A stretch of DNA of 64,000 bases from DASPWW01 sp963756745 (GTDB lineage Bacteria > Actinomycetota > Thermoleophilia > Solirubrobacterales > 70-9), in assembly GCA_963756745.1 (NCBI GenBank), contig CAVWOU010000014.1:53866-117865 (forward strand). The letters are read 5' to 3'. Made by a program: the position numbers and the translations under genes. The number at the start of each line of letters is the position of its first letter. Position 1 is the first letter of the stretch. Under the pieces are notes generated by a model that had not been told where the DNA came from, did not search any database, and saw only the letters and a list, made by a program, of their open reading frames with translations. Shown in pieces: positions 7,974-16,808 of the stretch.

Positions 7974-9578
7974 ATGGCGGACGCTCAGAGCGCGACCGCG
8001 GGGGGATCGGCCGACGACCGCCTGGCGCCGGGGACGGTGATGACGCTCGTCGCGATGGGGCTCGGCGTGCTGGTGATCGCGAACGACTTCACCGCGCTGA
8101 ACGTCGCGATCCCCTCGATCGAGCAGGACTTCGACACCAACGTCGACACCGCCCAGTGGGTGATCAACGCCTATGCGCTGGTGTTCGGGATGGCGATCGT
8201 CACCGGCGGGCGGCTCGCCGACATCTTCGGTCGCCGCCGCGTGTTCTTCATCGGCACCGCCCTGTTCGCCGCGTTCTCCGCGCTCGGCGCTGCGTCGCCG
8301 AACGTCGAGGCGCTGATCGGTTGCCGTGTCGGGATGGCGATCGGCGGCGCGATGATGTGGCCGGCGATCCTCGGCATGACCTTCGCCGCTCTCCCGGCAT
8401 CGCGAGCGAGCTTCGCGGGCGCGCTGATCCTCGGCGTCGCCGGGCTCGGCAATGCCGTCGGCCCTCTGATCGGCGGCGCGCTCAGCGAGCTGAGCTGGCG
8501 CTGGATCTTCGTGCTCAACGTCCCGATCGCGGCGTTCGCGGTCGTCGTCACCTACCTCAAGGTCCATCAGCCCCGCGAGCGCGGCGAGGAGCAGCGCATC
8601 GACTACGCCGGGAGCGCTGCTCTCTCGCTCGGCCTGCTTCTCCTCCTGCTGGCGCTCGACCAGGCCGTGGACTGGGGGTGGGGCGACTGGCGGATAATCG
8701 CGATGCTCGCGCTGTCGGTGGGCCTGATTGTCGCCTTCGGGTTCATCGAGCCGCGGATGGGGGCCAACGCGCTGATCCCGAGCGACGTCGCGCGCAACCG
8801 GGAGTTCATCTCGTGCTGCCTGGTGACGCTCATGCTGTCGGCGGTCTTCTTCTCGATCGTCCTGTACGTCCCGCAGTACCTCCAGAAGATCCTCGACTAC
8901 TCGCCGCTCGCGGCGGGCGCCGGGATGCTGCCGATGCTGGGGCTGTTCGCGCTGTCGTCGTTCGTGGCGGCGCCGCTCTACCAGCGCATCGGGGCGAAGG
9001 CGATCATCGCGATCGGCGCGCTGTTGATGGCGCTCGGCCCGTTCCTGCTCTCGCTGATCAGCGAGGACTCGAGCTACGGCGCGCTCGTTCCTGGCCTTGC
9101 GGTCACTGGGATAGGGGTCGGCCTGTTCCTGGCCTCGATCACGACCGTGGCCGTCACCGCCCTCGACCCCTCGCGCTCGAGCCTCGCCGGCGGCCTGATC
9201 TACATGTTCCAGATCGGCGGCGGCGCGATCGGGATCGGGGTGATGACGACGATCTTCACGTCGGCGTCCGAGAGCGAGTTCGCGGACAAGGTCGCCGCGA
9301 TGGGCTCGAAGGTGACCGAGCAGCAGCAACACGTGATCCACGGCGTACTCGCGGGAACCGAGTCGGGCAAGGAGGCGCTGAGCCTGTTCGGGACGAGCGC
9401 CGCCGAGCGCGTTCTCGACATCGTCCGCGACTCGTTCGTCGTCGGCATCCAGACCGGCTTCAGGGTCGTCGCCGCGGTCGCGCTCGTCGGATTCGTCGTC
9501 GCGCTGCTGTTCGTCGGCGGGAAGCTGTTCGGCCGCAAGCGCGAGCCGGCCCCACCGGCCGCGCCGTCGTCGGGCTGA
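7974..9578 (+). CDS. MFS transporter, DHA2 (EmrB/QacA) drug exporter type
   Basis: 534 residues with about 14 hydrophobic segments, the DHA2 topology. The N-terminal block has the family features LNVAIPSIEQDF, AQWVINAYALVFGMAIVTGG and the motif A-like loop GRLADIFGRRRVFFIG. The motif C region GVAGLGNAVGPLIGGAL, typical of proton-driven antiporters, follows. These proteins sit in the inner membrane and export drugs or lipophilic compounds; the substrate cannot be predicted. A TAGATA hexamer at 7956-7961 is a possible -10 element just before the start. No TetR or MarR regulator is adjacent. It converges on the ABC1 kinase gene. Confidence 0.88.
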   Translation: MADAQSATAGGSADDRLAPGTVMTLVAMGLGVLVIANDFTALNVAIPSIEQDFDTNVDTAQWVINAYALVFGMAIVTGGRLADIFGRRRVFFIGTALFAAFSALGAASPNVEALIGCRVGMAIGGAMMWPAILGMTFAALPASRASFAGALILGVAGLGNAVGPLIGGALSELSWRWIFVLNVPIAAFAVVVTYLKVHQPRERGEEQRIDYAGSAALSLGLLLLLLALDQAVDWGWGDWRIIAMLALSVGLIVAFGFIEPRMGANALIPSDVARNREFISCCLVTLMLSAVFFSIVLYVPQYLQKILDYSPLAAGAGMLPMLGLFALSSFVAAPLYQRIGAKAIIAIGALLMALGPFLLSLISEDSSYGALVPGLAVTGIGVGLFLASITTVAVTALDPSRSSLAGGLIYMFQIGGGAIGIGVMTTIFTSASESEFADKVAAMGSKVTEQQQHVIHGVLAGTESGKEALSLFGTSAAERVLDIVRDSFVVGIQTGFRVVAAVALVGFVVALLFVGGKLFGRKREPAPPAAPSSG

Positions 9579-9587
9579 CTCGAGCCC

Positions 9588-11006
9588 CTACGCGCTCGAG
9601 GCGATGCCGGGAGTGCGGCTGACCCCGCGCGACTCGAAGTAGTCCCACTCCTGCTCGCCGAGTTCGGTCGCCGGCGGGTCCGCGTACACCCACTCGCGCA
9701 TGATCCGGTGCCAGTTTCGCCTCGCGCTCAGCTGACCGAGCACCGCGAGCACGCCGGTCTCCATCCGCCGCCCCATCAGCTCGTCGGCGGGGACGCTCTC
9801 GCGCCGCATCAGGTCGAAGTACTCGGACCGCGGATCCGAGGTCGATTCGATCACCTTCATCACCCGCCGCGGCGAGATCTCGACCTCAAGATCCTCCAGG
9901 TACCAGCCGCCGACGACGAGCACGTGCTCCAGCAGGCGCTCGCAGTCGAGCTTCGAGGGGTTCTTGACGAAGCCGAGGTCGTGCAGGGCAGCACGCAGCG
10001 CACCGGGGTCGCGGCGCGCGGCGGCGTCGACGGCGCGCTGCTCGAGCTCGATCTGCTCGGGATCGAGCCGCTTCGTCATCCCGAAGTCGAGGAACGCCAC
10101 GCGCCCGTCGTTCATCAGGATGTAGTTGCCGGGGTGGGGATCGGCGTTGAAGTGCTGGAGGTGGTAGATCGACCCGAAGCTGAACCGGAACACGATCTCG
10201 CCGAAGCGGTCGCGCTCCTCCTTGTCGAGCCGCTTCACCTCCTCGAACCCCATCCCCTCGACGTACTCGGTGACCAGGACCCTCCGCCGCGAGAGCCGCG
10301 TGAGGACGTCGGGAACGTAGATGAACGGGTGGCCGCGGTACGCGCGTGCGAACGAACGCTGGTTCTGCGCCTCGTACTCGTAGTCGAGCTCCTCCATCAC
10401 GCGCTCGCGGATCTCCGCCGCGATCGCCTTCGGGTCAAGGCCGGGGGCCAGCGCCTTGCCGAGCCGCACGATCATCCCCATGTTCTGAAGGTCGGACTCG
10501 AGTGCCTCGGCGACGTCCGGGTACTGGACCTTGACGGCCACGGTGCGACCGTCGTGGAGCGTCGCGCGGTGCACCTGGCCGATTGAAGCGGCGGCGAACG
10601 CCTCGCGCTCGATGTCCTCGAAGAGCTCGTCGAGCCGCTGCTCCCGGTACTCGGATTCGAGCACCTTCTCGACCCTCTCCCAGGGCATCGCCGGCGCCGA
10701 GGTGCGCAGCCGGGCGAGCTGCTCCTGGTAGATCTCCCGGTACTCGTCCGGCAGGAACTCGATGTCGATGAAGGACGCGAGCTGGCCGAGCTTCATCGCC
10801 GCCCCCTTCATCTCTCCCAGCGTCGACGCGATCTTCAGCGCCGTCTCGAGGTGCCGGGTCTCGATCCGCTCCTCCGCGCTGTCCGCCGAGCGCGCGACGT
10901 TGGCCGTCTTGGTGCCCGCGTAGCGCGTCGCCTGCATGCCGAGCGCCGTGCCGAGCTTTGCGGAGCGGCGGACCCGACCCTTGGGGATCTTGTGGTCGCC
11001 GGCCAT
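9588..11006 (-). CDS. ABC1/AarF/UbiB-family atypical kinase
   Basis: 472 residues from an ATG at 11006; the open frame runs further upstream but that extension is low-complexity Arg-rich shadow and would cross the rplY start. Family hallmarks: the KxGQ motif in GAAMKLGQLASF, the Ala-rich loop AAASIGQVHRA that replaces the usual P-loop, VAVKVQYP with the catalytic Lys, and the ADPHPGNY and FLDFGMTKRL metal/catalytic motifs. UbiB/ABC1 proteins are membrane-associated ATPases that support quinone or lipid metabolism. The exact role in actinobacteria is unknown. It is transcribed divergently from rplY with a 59-nt shared upstream region. Confidence 0.9.
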   Translation of the reverse strand: MAGDHKIPKGRVRRSAKLGTALGMQATRYAGTKTANVARSADSAEERIETRHLETALKIASTLGEMKGAAMKLGQLASFIDIEFLPDEYREIYQEQLARLRTSAPAMPWERVEKVLESEYREQRLDELFEDIEREAFAAASIGQVHRATLHDGRTVAVKVQYPDVAEALESDLQNMGMIVRLGKALAPGLDPKAIAAEIRERVMEELDYEYEAQNQRSFARAYRGHPFIYVPDVLTRLSRRRVLVTEYVEGMGFEEVKRLDKEERDRFGEIVFRFSFGSIYHLQHFNADPHPGNYILMNDGRVAFLDFGMTKRLDPEQIELEQRAVDAAARRDPGALRAALHDLGFVKNPSKLDCERLLEHVLVVGGWYLEDLEVEISPRRVMKVIESTSDPRSEYFDLMRRESVPADELMGRRMETGVLAVLGQLSARRNWHRIMREWVYADPPATELGEQEWDYFESRGVSRTPGIASSA

Positions 11007-11020
11007 CCGCCGAAGCGTAA

Positions 11021-11039
11021 CCGGGCGAGTTTTGCCCGG
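11021..11039 (+). promoter_or_regulatory. Hairpin in the ABC1-rplY intergenic region
   Basis: CCGGGC and GCCCGG form a perfect 6-bp inverted repeat around a 7-nt T-rich loop, in the short divergent region. It lies just upstream of the rplY -10 element and could be an operator or DNA structure affecting both genes. Confidence 0.35.
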
Positions 11040-11050
11040 CGGGTGTTCTC

Positions 11051-11056
11051 TATCCT
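11051..11056 (+). promoter_or_regulatory. -10 element (TATCCT) of rplY, leaderless type
   Basis: TATCCT ends 9 nt before the ATG at 11066. There is no Shine-Dalgarno sequence in between, which fits a leaderless transcript. Confidence 0.5.
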
Positions 11057-11065
11057 CACCGGTCA

Positions 11066-11782
11066 ATGGCCCAGGATCGTGACGTGTTGAAAGTCGTCCA
11101 GCGGAACGAGTTCGGCTCGCGCGAGAGCCGGCGGCTTCGCCGTGGCGGCTTCGTGCCCGGCGTGCTGTACAGCGGCGGCGACGAGGCACGTCCGTTCCAG
11201 GTCGACGAGCGCAGGATCCGCACCTTCCTCACCAACGGCCACACGCTGTTCGACCTCGAGATCGAGGGATCGAAGGCGGTGCCCGTGGTGGTCAAGGAGC
11301 AGCAGCACCACCCGGTCCGCGGCAACATTCTGCACATCGACTGCCTCGAGGTGAAGCTCGACGAGGCGATCCAGGCAGAGGTCGCGCTCGAGCTCGAGGG
11401 CGCCGAGGACGCACCCGGCGTCACGGAGGGGGGCGTGCTCGAGCACGTCACCCGCGAGATCACGGTCGAGGCCCTCCCGGCGGAGATCCCCGAGGTGCTG
11501 CACGCCGACGTGTCCGAGATGGTGATCGGGGACACGATCCAGCTCTCCGCTTTGACCCCGCCCTCTGGCGTCAAGTTCGTCGTCGACGATCCCGAGGAGA
11601 CGACGATCGCCACCCTTTCCCCTCCCCGGGTCGAGGAGGAGCCCGAGCCCGAGCTCGAGGAAGAGGCCGAGCTCGTCGGCGAGGAGGGCGAGGAGGTGCC
11701 CGAAGGCGAGGCGCCGGCGGAGGGCGAGGCCCCCTCCGAGGGCGAGGCGCCGGCCGAGGGCGAATCGGGCGGCGAGGAGTAG
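11066..11782 (+). CDS. rplY: 50S ribosomal protein L25 / general stress protein Ctc
   Basis: 238 residues. The N-terminal domain (about 1-90) is the 5S rRNA-binding L25 fold, with FGSRESRRLRRGGFVPGVLY and the HPVRGNILHIDC block. The second beta-domain (about 95-185, TL5/Ctc type) follows. The last ~50 residues are an acidic tail of repeated EGEAP-like units (EGEAPAEGEAPSEGEAPAEG), longer than in most homologues. The protein stabilises 5S rRNA in the large subunit and is stress-induced in Bacillus as Ctc. Position between prs and pth matches the conserved Gram-positive order. Divergent from the ABC1 kinase. Confidence 0.95.
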   Translation: MAQDRDVLKVVQRNEFGSRESRRLRRGGFVPGVLYSGGDEARPFQVDERRIRTFLTNGHTLFDLEIEGSKAVPVVVKEQQHHPVRGNILHIDCLEVKLDEAIQAEVALELEGAEDAPGVTEGGVLEHVTREITVEALPAEIPEVLHADVSEMVIGDTIQLSALTPPSGVKFVVDDPEETTIATLSPPRVEEEPEPELEEEAELVGEEGEEVPEGEAPAEGEAPSEGEAPAEGESGGEE

Positions 11783-11788
11783 GCGCGC

Positions 11789-12025
11789 GTGGGCCTGTTC
11801 GATCGCTGGCGCCGCCGCCATTCGAGCCCGGGCCAGACCGATCAAGGCGTCTTCCCGATCTTTCCCGTCGCAGGTCAGGACCAGCGCGAGGAGCGCGAAC
11901 ACGAACGCGGCGAGGACGAACGGTCCGACGATTCCGCCCTCGACGACGAGGCCGGCGGTGACGGTGGCGGAAACGGTGGAGGCGGCGACGGCGGCGGGGG
12001 CGGCGGCGACGGCGGGGGGGAGTAG
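11789..12025 (+). CDS. Small Asp/Gly-rich protein, in frame with pth
   Basis: 78 residues from GTG at 11789, with GGAG upstream. The start is basic (MGLFDRWRRR), the middle is charged, and the end is a run of DGGG repeats with no predicted fold. Third positions are GC-rich as in real genes. Its TAG at 12023-12025 is in the same reading frame as pth, and pth coding begins right after it without an ATG, GTG or TTG. The ORF could be a small separate protein, a low-complexity linker, or an N-terminal extension of Pth cut off by a stop codon. No family recognised. Confidence 0.45.
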   Translation: MGLFDRWRRRHSSPGQTDQGVFPIFPVAGQDQREEREHERGEDERSDDSALDDEAGGDGGGNGGGGDGGGGGGDGGGE

Positions 12026-12028
12026 GCG

Positions 12029-12625
12029 CTGTCCCTGTTCCGGCGCCGTGGGCGGCGCGCGGACAACGGCCGTGTCCTTGTCGTCGGGCTCGGCAACCCC
12101 GACCCCCAGTACGAGCGGACTCGCCACAACGTCGGATTCGAGGTCGCTGACGAGCTCTCCCGCCGGTGGGAGCTTCCACGGGCGCGCAGTCGCTATCGGG
12201 GGCTCATCTCCGAGGGCAGGGCGGGCGCCGGGGGACCCCGGGTAGCCGTGCTGCGCCCGCAGACCTACATGAACGAGTCCGGGACCTCGGCCGGGCCCGC
12301 GCGCGGCGCCCTGCACGTGCCGCTCGATCGCGTGGTCGTGCTCCACGACGAGATCGACCTGCCGTTCGGGGAGGTCCGCGCACGACTGGGGGGCGGGCTC
12401 GCGGGACACAACGGCCTCAAGAGCCTCGCTCGGCATCTCGGCGGACCCGACTTCTGGCGCGTGCGGATCGGCGTCGGCCGCCCCGACTCCACCGATCCGG
12501 AGTTCGTCTCGCGGCACGTCCTCGGACGCTTCGAGGAGGACCCCGCAGAGGTGCGTGAGCTGGTCGAGCGGGCGGCGAGCGAGGCCGAGCGCGTCGTTCG
12601 CGAGACCGTGGAGGGATCCGAGTGA
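12029..12625 (+). CDS. pth: Peptidyl-tRNA hydrolase
   Basis: About 198 residues. It recycles tRNA by cleaving peptidyl-tRNA released from stalled ribosomes. Seen: VVGLGNPDPQYERTRHNVGF with the conserved Asn and catalytic His, the PQTYMNESG segment, VLHDEIDLPFG with the catalytic Asp, and GGGLAGHNGLKS. The start is uncertain: between the in-frame TAG at 12023 and the conserved GLGNP there is no ATG, GTG or TTG. CTG at 12029 is proposed because GGGGGGAG sits 6-7 nt upstream; CTG at 12035 is the alternative. The stop overlaps the next GTG by 4 nt. Function is certain, the start is not. Confidence 0.9.
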   Translation: MSLFRRRGRRADNGRVLVVGLGNPDPQYERTRHNVGFEVADELSRRWELPRARSRYRGLISEGRAGAGGPRVAVLRPQTYMNESGTSAGPARGALHVPLDRVVVLHDEIDLPFGEVRARLGGGLAGHNGLKSLARHLGGPDFWRVRIGVGRPDSTDPEFVSRHVLGRFEEDPAEVRELVERAASEAERVVRETVEGSE

Positions 12626-13347
12626 GCGACAGTCTCACGGGCTACGAGGTCGACGAAGACGGCGTCGCGCTGCTACAGCTGGACCGGCCCGAGACCCGCA
12701 ACGCGATGAACACGGCGATGCTCGGGGAGCTGCTCGCCCACCTCGAATCGGCGCGCGAGGACGACGCGGCGCGGGTGCTCGTGATCTCCTCGACCGACCA
12801 CATGGGTCTGTCCGCCGGAGCGGACGTCCACGAGCAGCTCGACGAGGAGGGGAAGGTTCACCGCATGGAGCTGTTCGCGCGCCTGTACGACGAGATCACG
12901 GCGTTCCCGCGCCCGACGGTGGCGTCGTGCCACGGCTCGTGCGTCGGCGGAGGAGCGGAGATCGCGGTGGCGTGCGATCTGCGCGTCGGCGGCTCGAACC
13001 TTCGGTTCCGCTTCCCCGGCGCGGCGCTCGGGATCCCCGTCGGCGCCGCACGCCTCGTGACGTTGTGCGGGCTCTCGGTCGCCAAGTACCTGCTGCTAAC
13101 GTCGCGCGAGGTGGGCGCCGACGAGGCGCTTCGATGGGGCCTCGTCCACAAGGTCGTGCCCGCCGCCCGCACCGAGCACGCGGCGCTGCAGCTCGCCGCC
13201 GGCGTGGCACAGAGCCCACCCGAGTCCGTGGCTCGGCTCAAGTCGATGCTCCACGAGTGGGACGACGTCGAGGGTCGCTCGCGCCAGGAGGGCCGCGGCC
13301 AGGTCGAGTGGGCGCGCTCGAGCGGACGGTTCCCTGAACCCGACTAA
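12622..13347 (+). CDS. Enoyl-CoA hydratase/isomerase family protein
   Basis: 241 residues with a crotonase fold. The GTG start overlaps the pth stop (GTGA). The oxyanion-hole segments HMGLSAGADVHEQ and GSCVGGGAEIAVACD are both present. The stretch FRFPGAALGIPVGAARLV sits where the second catalytic Glu would be in hydratases, but no clear Glu pair is seen, so it may be an isomerase or another crotonase type. It most likely acts on an acyl-CoA in the cytosol. Location between pth and mfd is not typical for the family and gives no pathway hint. It appears co-transcribed with pth and mfd (6-nt gap). Confidence 0.85.
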   Translation: MSDSLTGYEVDEDGVALLQLDRPETRNAMNTAMLGELLAHLESAREDDAARVLVISSTDHMGLSAGADVHEQLDEEGKVHRMELFARLYDEITAFPRPTVASCHGSCVGGGAEIAVACDLRVGGSNLRFRFPGAALGIPVGAARLVTLCGLSVAKYLLLTSREVGADEALRWGLVHKVVPAARTEHAALQLAAGVAQSPPESVARLKSMLHEWDDVEGRSRQEGRGQVEWARSSGRFPEPD

Positions 13348-13353
13348 CGCGAC

Positions 13354-16300
13354 ATGCCGCTCAACGCCCTGCTCGATATCGCCGCCGAGAACGACCGCTT
13401 CCGGTCGCTCTCGACGGCCGTGCGCGCCGGAGGCCTGGTCAAGGCCCACATGTCCGCCGCGGTCCAGCCGTTCCTGCTCGCGGCGCTGGTGGCGGCCGAG
13501 CACGGCCTCGCCGGGCGCCCGGCGCTGATAGTCACCCCGGACGACCGCTCGGCGCGCGACCTGGCGCGGGAGCTGGGAGCCTTCCTCGCGCCGCGCGCCG
13601 TGCGCTACTACCCGTCGCGCGGCACCGGCTACGAGTCGCACGTCGCCCCGCCCGCTCATCTGGTCGGCCTGCGGATCGCCGCGCTCGACGCGCTGACCGG
13701 CTCCGAGCGCGCGCCCGCGGTCGTCGCGAGTGCCGTCGCGCTCGCCGAGGCGGTCCCCGACGCCTCGCTGCGCCCCGCGGGGTTTCGGTTGAGTCGCGAC
13801 AACGAGGTGGACCTGGACTCGCTGGCCACGCGCCTGGTTGCGTGTGGCTACGAGCGCGCCGACCAGGTGGAGGAGCGCGGGCAGTTCGCGATTCGCGGCG
13901 GCCTGCTCGATGTCTTCGGGGCAACCGAGGAGCGCGCCGCCCGGATCGAGCTGTTCGGGGACGACGTCGAGTCGGTGCGCTGGTTCTCGACCTTCACGCA
14001 GCGCTCGCTCGGGGAGACCGAGTCCGTCGAGCTCGCGCCCGCCGCCGAGCTCGACGTGGAGCATCGCGAGCTCGCCGAGCTCGCGCTCGCGGAGACCGGC
14101 GCCGAGAATGGGAACGGCGGCGGACCCCGCGCCGACATCGCCGACGTGCTCCCGACTGAGAGCTTCGCGGCGCCGCTCGACCTGCTGCCGGCCGAGACCG
14201 CCGTGATCCTCGCGGGGGAGCAGGAGATCGATCCCGCGCTGTCGGACCACTGGGACGACGTGACGATCGCGATGCACGCGGACGACGCCCGTCACCTCTA
14301 CGTCGACGTGGCCGAGCCGCTGCGCGCGCGAGCGGCGCTGTCGATCTCCGGGGTCGAGTCCGGGCACCAGTACAGCTTCCGCGCCCAGCGCCCCTCCTCC
14401 GCCGCACGCAACATCGCCGAGGCCGAGTCGGAGCTCGAGCGCGAGCTTCGCTCCGGATACCTCACCACGGTCACGTTCGAGCACCGGGGCGAGGCCGAGC
14501 GCGCGCGCTACAACCTCAACCGCCTCGAGGCCCGGTTCCTCGACGGGGACCATTTCCCGCGCGAGACGCGGCTCGCCCACGACGAGGGCCGGCCCGCGCT
14601 CTTGTTCTCCGAGGCGCCGCTGGCCGACGGCTTCGTTTCGCCGGAGCTGCGCCTCGCGGTGATCCCGTACCGGCGGCTCGTCCACCGGCGCCGCCCCGCG
14701 ACGCCCCCGTCCGCCCGCGGGCGCCTCGCGTCGTTCACCGAGCTTCGCGTCGGGGATCACGTCGTGCACGAGGACCACGGGATCGCCCGCTTCGCGGGCT
14801 TCGAGACGAAGACCGTCGCCGGCGTGACCCGCGACTACCTCGATCTCACCTACCGCGGCGACGACCGGGTCTTCGTGCCGGCGGAGCAGCTCGCGAAGAT
14901 CACGCGCTACCTCGGAAGCGGCGGTGTGGCGCCGCAGCTCTCGGCGCTCGGCAGCAAGCGCTGGGAGGGGATGAAGGCGCGGGCGCGGCGCGCCGCCCAG
15001 GCGCTCGCCGGCGACCTCGTCAACCTGTACGCGGAGCGACGCACTCGCCGCGGCCACGCGTTCCCGCCGGACGGCGAGTGGCAGATGATGCTCGAGCGGT
15101 CGTTCCCCTACCGGGAGACGGCCGACCAGCTCGAGGTGGTCGACGTGGTGAAGGCCGACATGGAGGCGTCGCAGCCGATGGACCGGCTGATCTGCGGCGA
15201 CGTCGGGTACGGCAAGACCGAGGTCGCGCTGAGGGCCGCGCACAAGGCCGCCGCCGACTCACGCCAGGTGATGATGCTGGTGCCGACGACGATTCTCGCC
15301 CAGCAGCACCTCGGGACGTTCCGCGAGCGGCTGGCCGATCTCCCGTATCGCGTCGAGGTCGTCTCCCGCCTGCGACGGCCCGCGGAGAACCGCGCCGTGC
15401 TCGCGGACTATTCCGAGGGGAAGGTCGACATCCTGATCGGCACTCACCGCCTGCTCTCCCGCGACGTCCGGGCGAAGGAGCTCGGACTGCTGATCGTCGA
15501 CGAGGAGCAGCGCTTCGGGGTCCGGCAGAAGGAGCTGCTGCGCCAGCTCAAGCTCAAGGTCGACGTCATCTCGCTCTCGGCGACACCGATTCCCAGGACG
15601 CTCCAGATGAGCCTCGCCGGGCTGCGCGACATCTCGGTGATCGAGACCCCGCCGGAGGGACGGCGGCCGATCCGCACGTTCGTCGGCCCCTACGACGAGG
15701 GGTTGGTGAAGCGCGCGATCGAGCGCGAGGTCGAGCGAGGCGGCCAGGTGTTCTTCCTCCACAATCGGATCGAGACGCTTCACGAGGTCGCGGAGGGCCT
15801 GCGCGGGCTCTGCCCGGGGGTGCGGTTCGCCGAGGCACACGGACGGATGGAGGAGCGGGAGCTCGAGGAGACGATGCTCGCGTTCCTGCGGGGCGAGGCC
15901 GACTGCCTCGTCGCGACCACGATCATCGAGTCGGGGCTCGACATTCCGACCGCGAACACGCTGATCGTCGAGCGCGCGGATCAACTCGGGCTCGCGCAGG
16001 CGTACCAGATCCGCGGCAGGGTTGGCCGATCCCGCGAGCGGGCCTACGCGTACCTGCTCTATCCATCGGCCGAGTCGCTCACCACGGACGCGGCGGCGCG
16101 CCTCGCGACGCTCTCGGACCACACCGAGCTCGGCTCGGGGTTCGCGATCGCGATGCGCGACCTCGAGATCCGTGGCGCCGGGAACCTGCTCGGCGAGGAG
16201 CAGTCGGGGCACGTTGCGGCGGTCGGATTCGAGCTCTACGTTTCGCTGCTCGACGAGGCGACGGAGGCGCTGCGGGCGGGGGACGGCGACGGCAAGCCGG

Positions 16301-16758
16301 CCGCGGAGGCGGCGGTGCGGCTCGACGTCGACGTGGACGCCTACGTCCCGGCCGAGTACATCCCCTTCGAGGCGGCGAAGATCGACGTTCACCGGCGGAT
16401 CGCCGGCGCTTCGGACGTCGGGACGCTGCGCGCCCTGCGCGACGAGCTGCGCGACCGGTTCGGGCCGATCCCGACCCCGGTCGAGAGCCTGCTCGAGCTC
16501 CAGCGCGCGCGCGTCGAGCTCGGCGCCGCGGGGGCGCGGACGGTCGAGATCCGGGGCGGGAGGCTCGCCGCAGCCCCGATCGAGCTCGAGGCGGCGGAAG
16601 CCGACGCCCTGCGCGCACGCAATCCGGAGATTGACTACGAGTTCCGCTCGAAGACCGTGTCGCTGCGCGTCCCGCCCGGCCCCGGCGCGAGGCTCGCCGC
16701 CGCGATCGCGCTCGCGGAGGCCCTCGCTGCGGCCAGACGCACGCCGCTCGCCGCCTAG
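13354..16758 (+). CDS. mfd: Transcription-repair coupling factor
   Basis: 1134 residues, full length. Mfd removes RNA polymerase stalled at DNA lesions and recruits UvrA. Domains in order: a UvrB-like N-terminal module (about 1-330), the RNAP-interaction domain (around 469, VVHEDHGIARFAGFE), the RecG-like translocase and the C-terminal TRCF domain (about 960-1100). Helicase motifs are intact: Walker A GDVGYGKTEVALRAAHK near 615, the DEEQ box VDEEQRFGV near 716, SATPIPRTLQMSLAG near 742, and IESGLDIPTANTLI with QIRGRVGRSRERAYAY. It follows the crotonase gene by 6 nt, so the run from rplY may be one transcript. Confidence 0.97.
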   Translation: MPLNALLDIAAENDRFRSLSTAVRAGGLVKAHMSAAVQPFLLAALVAAEHGLAGRPALIVTPDDRSARDLARELGAFLAPRAVRYYPSRGTGYESHVAPPAHLVGLRIAALDALTGSERAPAVVASAVALAEAVPDASLRPAGFRLSRDNEVDLDSLATRLVACGYERADQVEERGQFAIRGGLLDVFGATEERAARIELFGDDVESVRWFSTFTQRSLGETESVELAPAAELDVEHRELAELALAETGAENGNGGGPRADIADVLPTESFAAPLDLLPAETAVILAGEQEIDPALSDHWDDVTIAMHADDARHLYVDVAEPLRARAALSISGVESGHQYSFRAQRPSSAARNIAEAESELERELRSGYLTTVTFEHRGEAERARYNLNRLEARFLDGDHFPRETRLAHDEGRPALLFSEAPLADGFVSPELRLAVIPYRRLVHRRRPATPPSARGRLASFTELRVGDHVVHEDHGIARFAGFETKTVAGVTRDYLDLTYRGDDRVFVPAEQLAKITRYLGSGGVAPQLSALGSKRWEGMKARARRAAQALAGDLVNLYAERRTRRGHAFPPDGEWQMMLERSFPYRETADQLEVVDVVKADMEASQPMDRLICGDVGYGKTEVALRAAHKAAADSRQVMMLVPTTILAQQHLGTFRERLADLPYRVEVVSRLRRPAENRAVLADYSEGKVDILIGTHRLLSRDVRAKELGLLIVDEEQRFGVRQKELLRQLKLKVDVISLSATPIPRTLQMSLAGLRDISVIETPPEGRRPIRTFVGPYDEGLVKRAIEREVERGGQVFFLHNRIETLHEVAEGLRGLCPGVRFAEAHGRMEERELEETMLAFLRGEADCLVATTIIESGLDIPTANTLIVERADQLGLAQAYQIRGRVGRSRERAYAYLLYPSAESLTTDAAARLATLSDHTELGSGFAIAMRDLEIRGAGNLLGEEQSGHVAAVGFELYVSLLDEATEALRAGDGDGKPAAEAAVRLDVDVDAYVPAEYIPFEAAKIDVHRRIAGASDVGTLRALRDELRDRFGPIPTPVESLLELQRARVELGAAGARTVEIRGGRLAAAPIELEAAEADALRARNPEIDYEFRSKTVSLRVPPGPGARLAAAIALAEALAAARRTPLAA

Positions 16759-16793
16759 CCCCCGGCCTTAGGCACGACTTAAGCGGCTCCCGC

Positions 16794-16799
16794 TATTCT
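16794..16799 (+). promoter_or_regulatory. -10 element (TATTCT) of the PpiC foldase gene
   Basis: TATTCT ends 9 nt before the GTG at 16809, consistent with a leaderless transcript separate from mfd. No convincing -35 box. Confidence 0.45.
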
Positions 16800-16808
16800 G
16801 CCGCCCTC

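Noticed and set aside
7740..9341. 533-codon minus-strand ORF over the MFS gene
   Set aside because: Antisense shadow; composition has no hydrophobic or conserved segments and the plus-strand MFS motifs are intact.
11063..12517. Minus-strand ORF with an apparent membrane helix opposite the small Gly/Asp-rich ORF
   Set aside because: Acidic codons read backwards give Leu/Phe/Ala, which mimics a helix; no start or RBS supports it.
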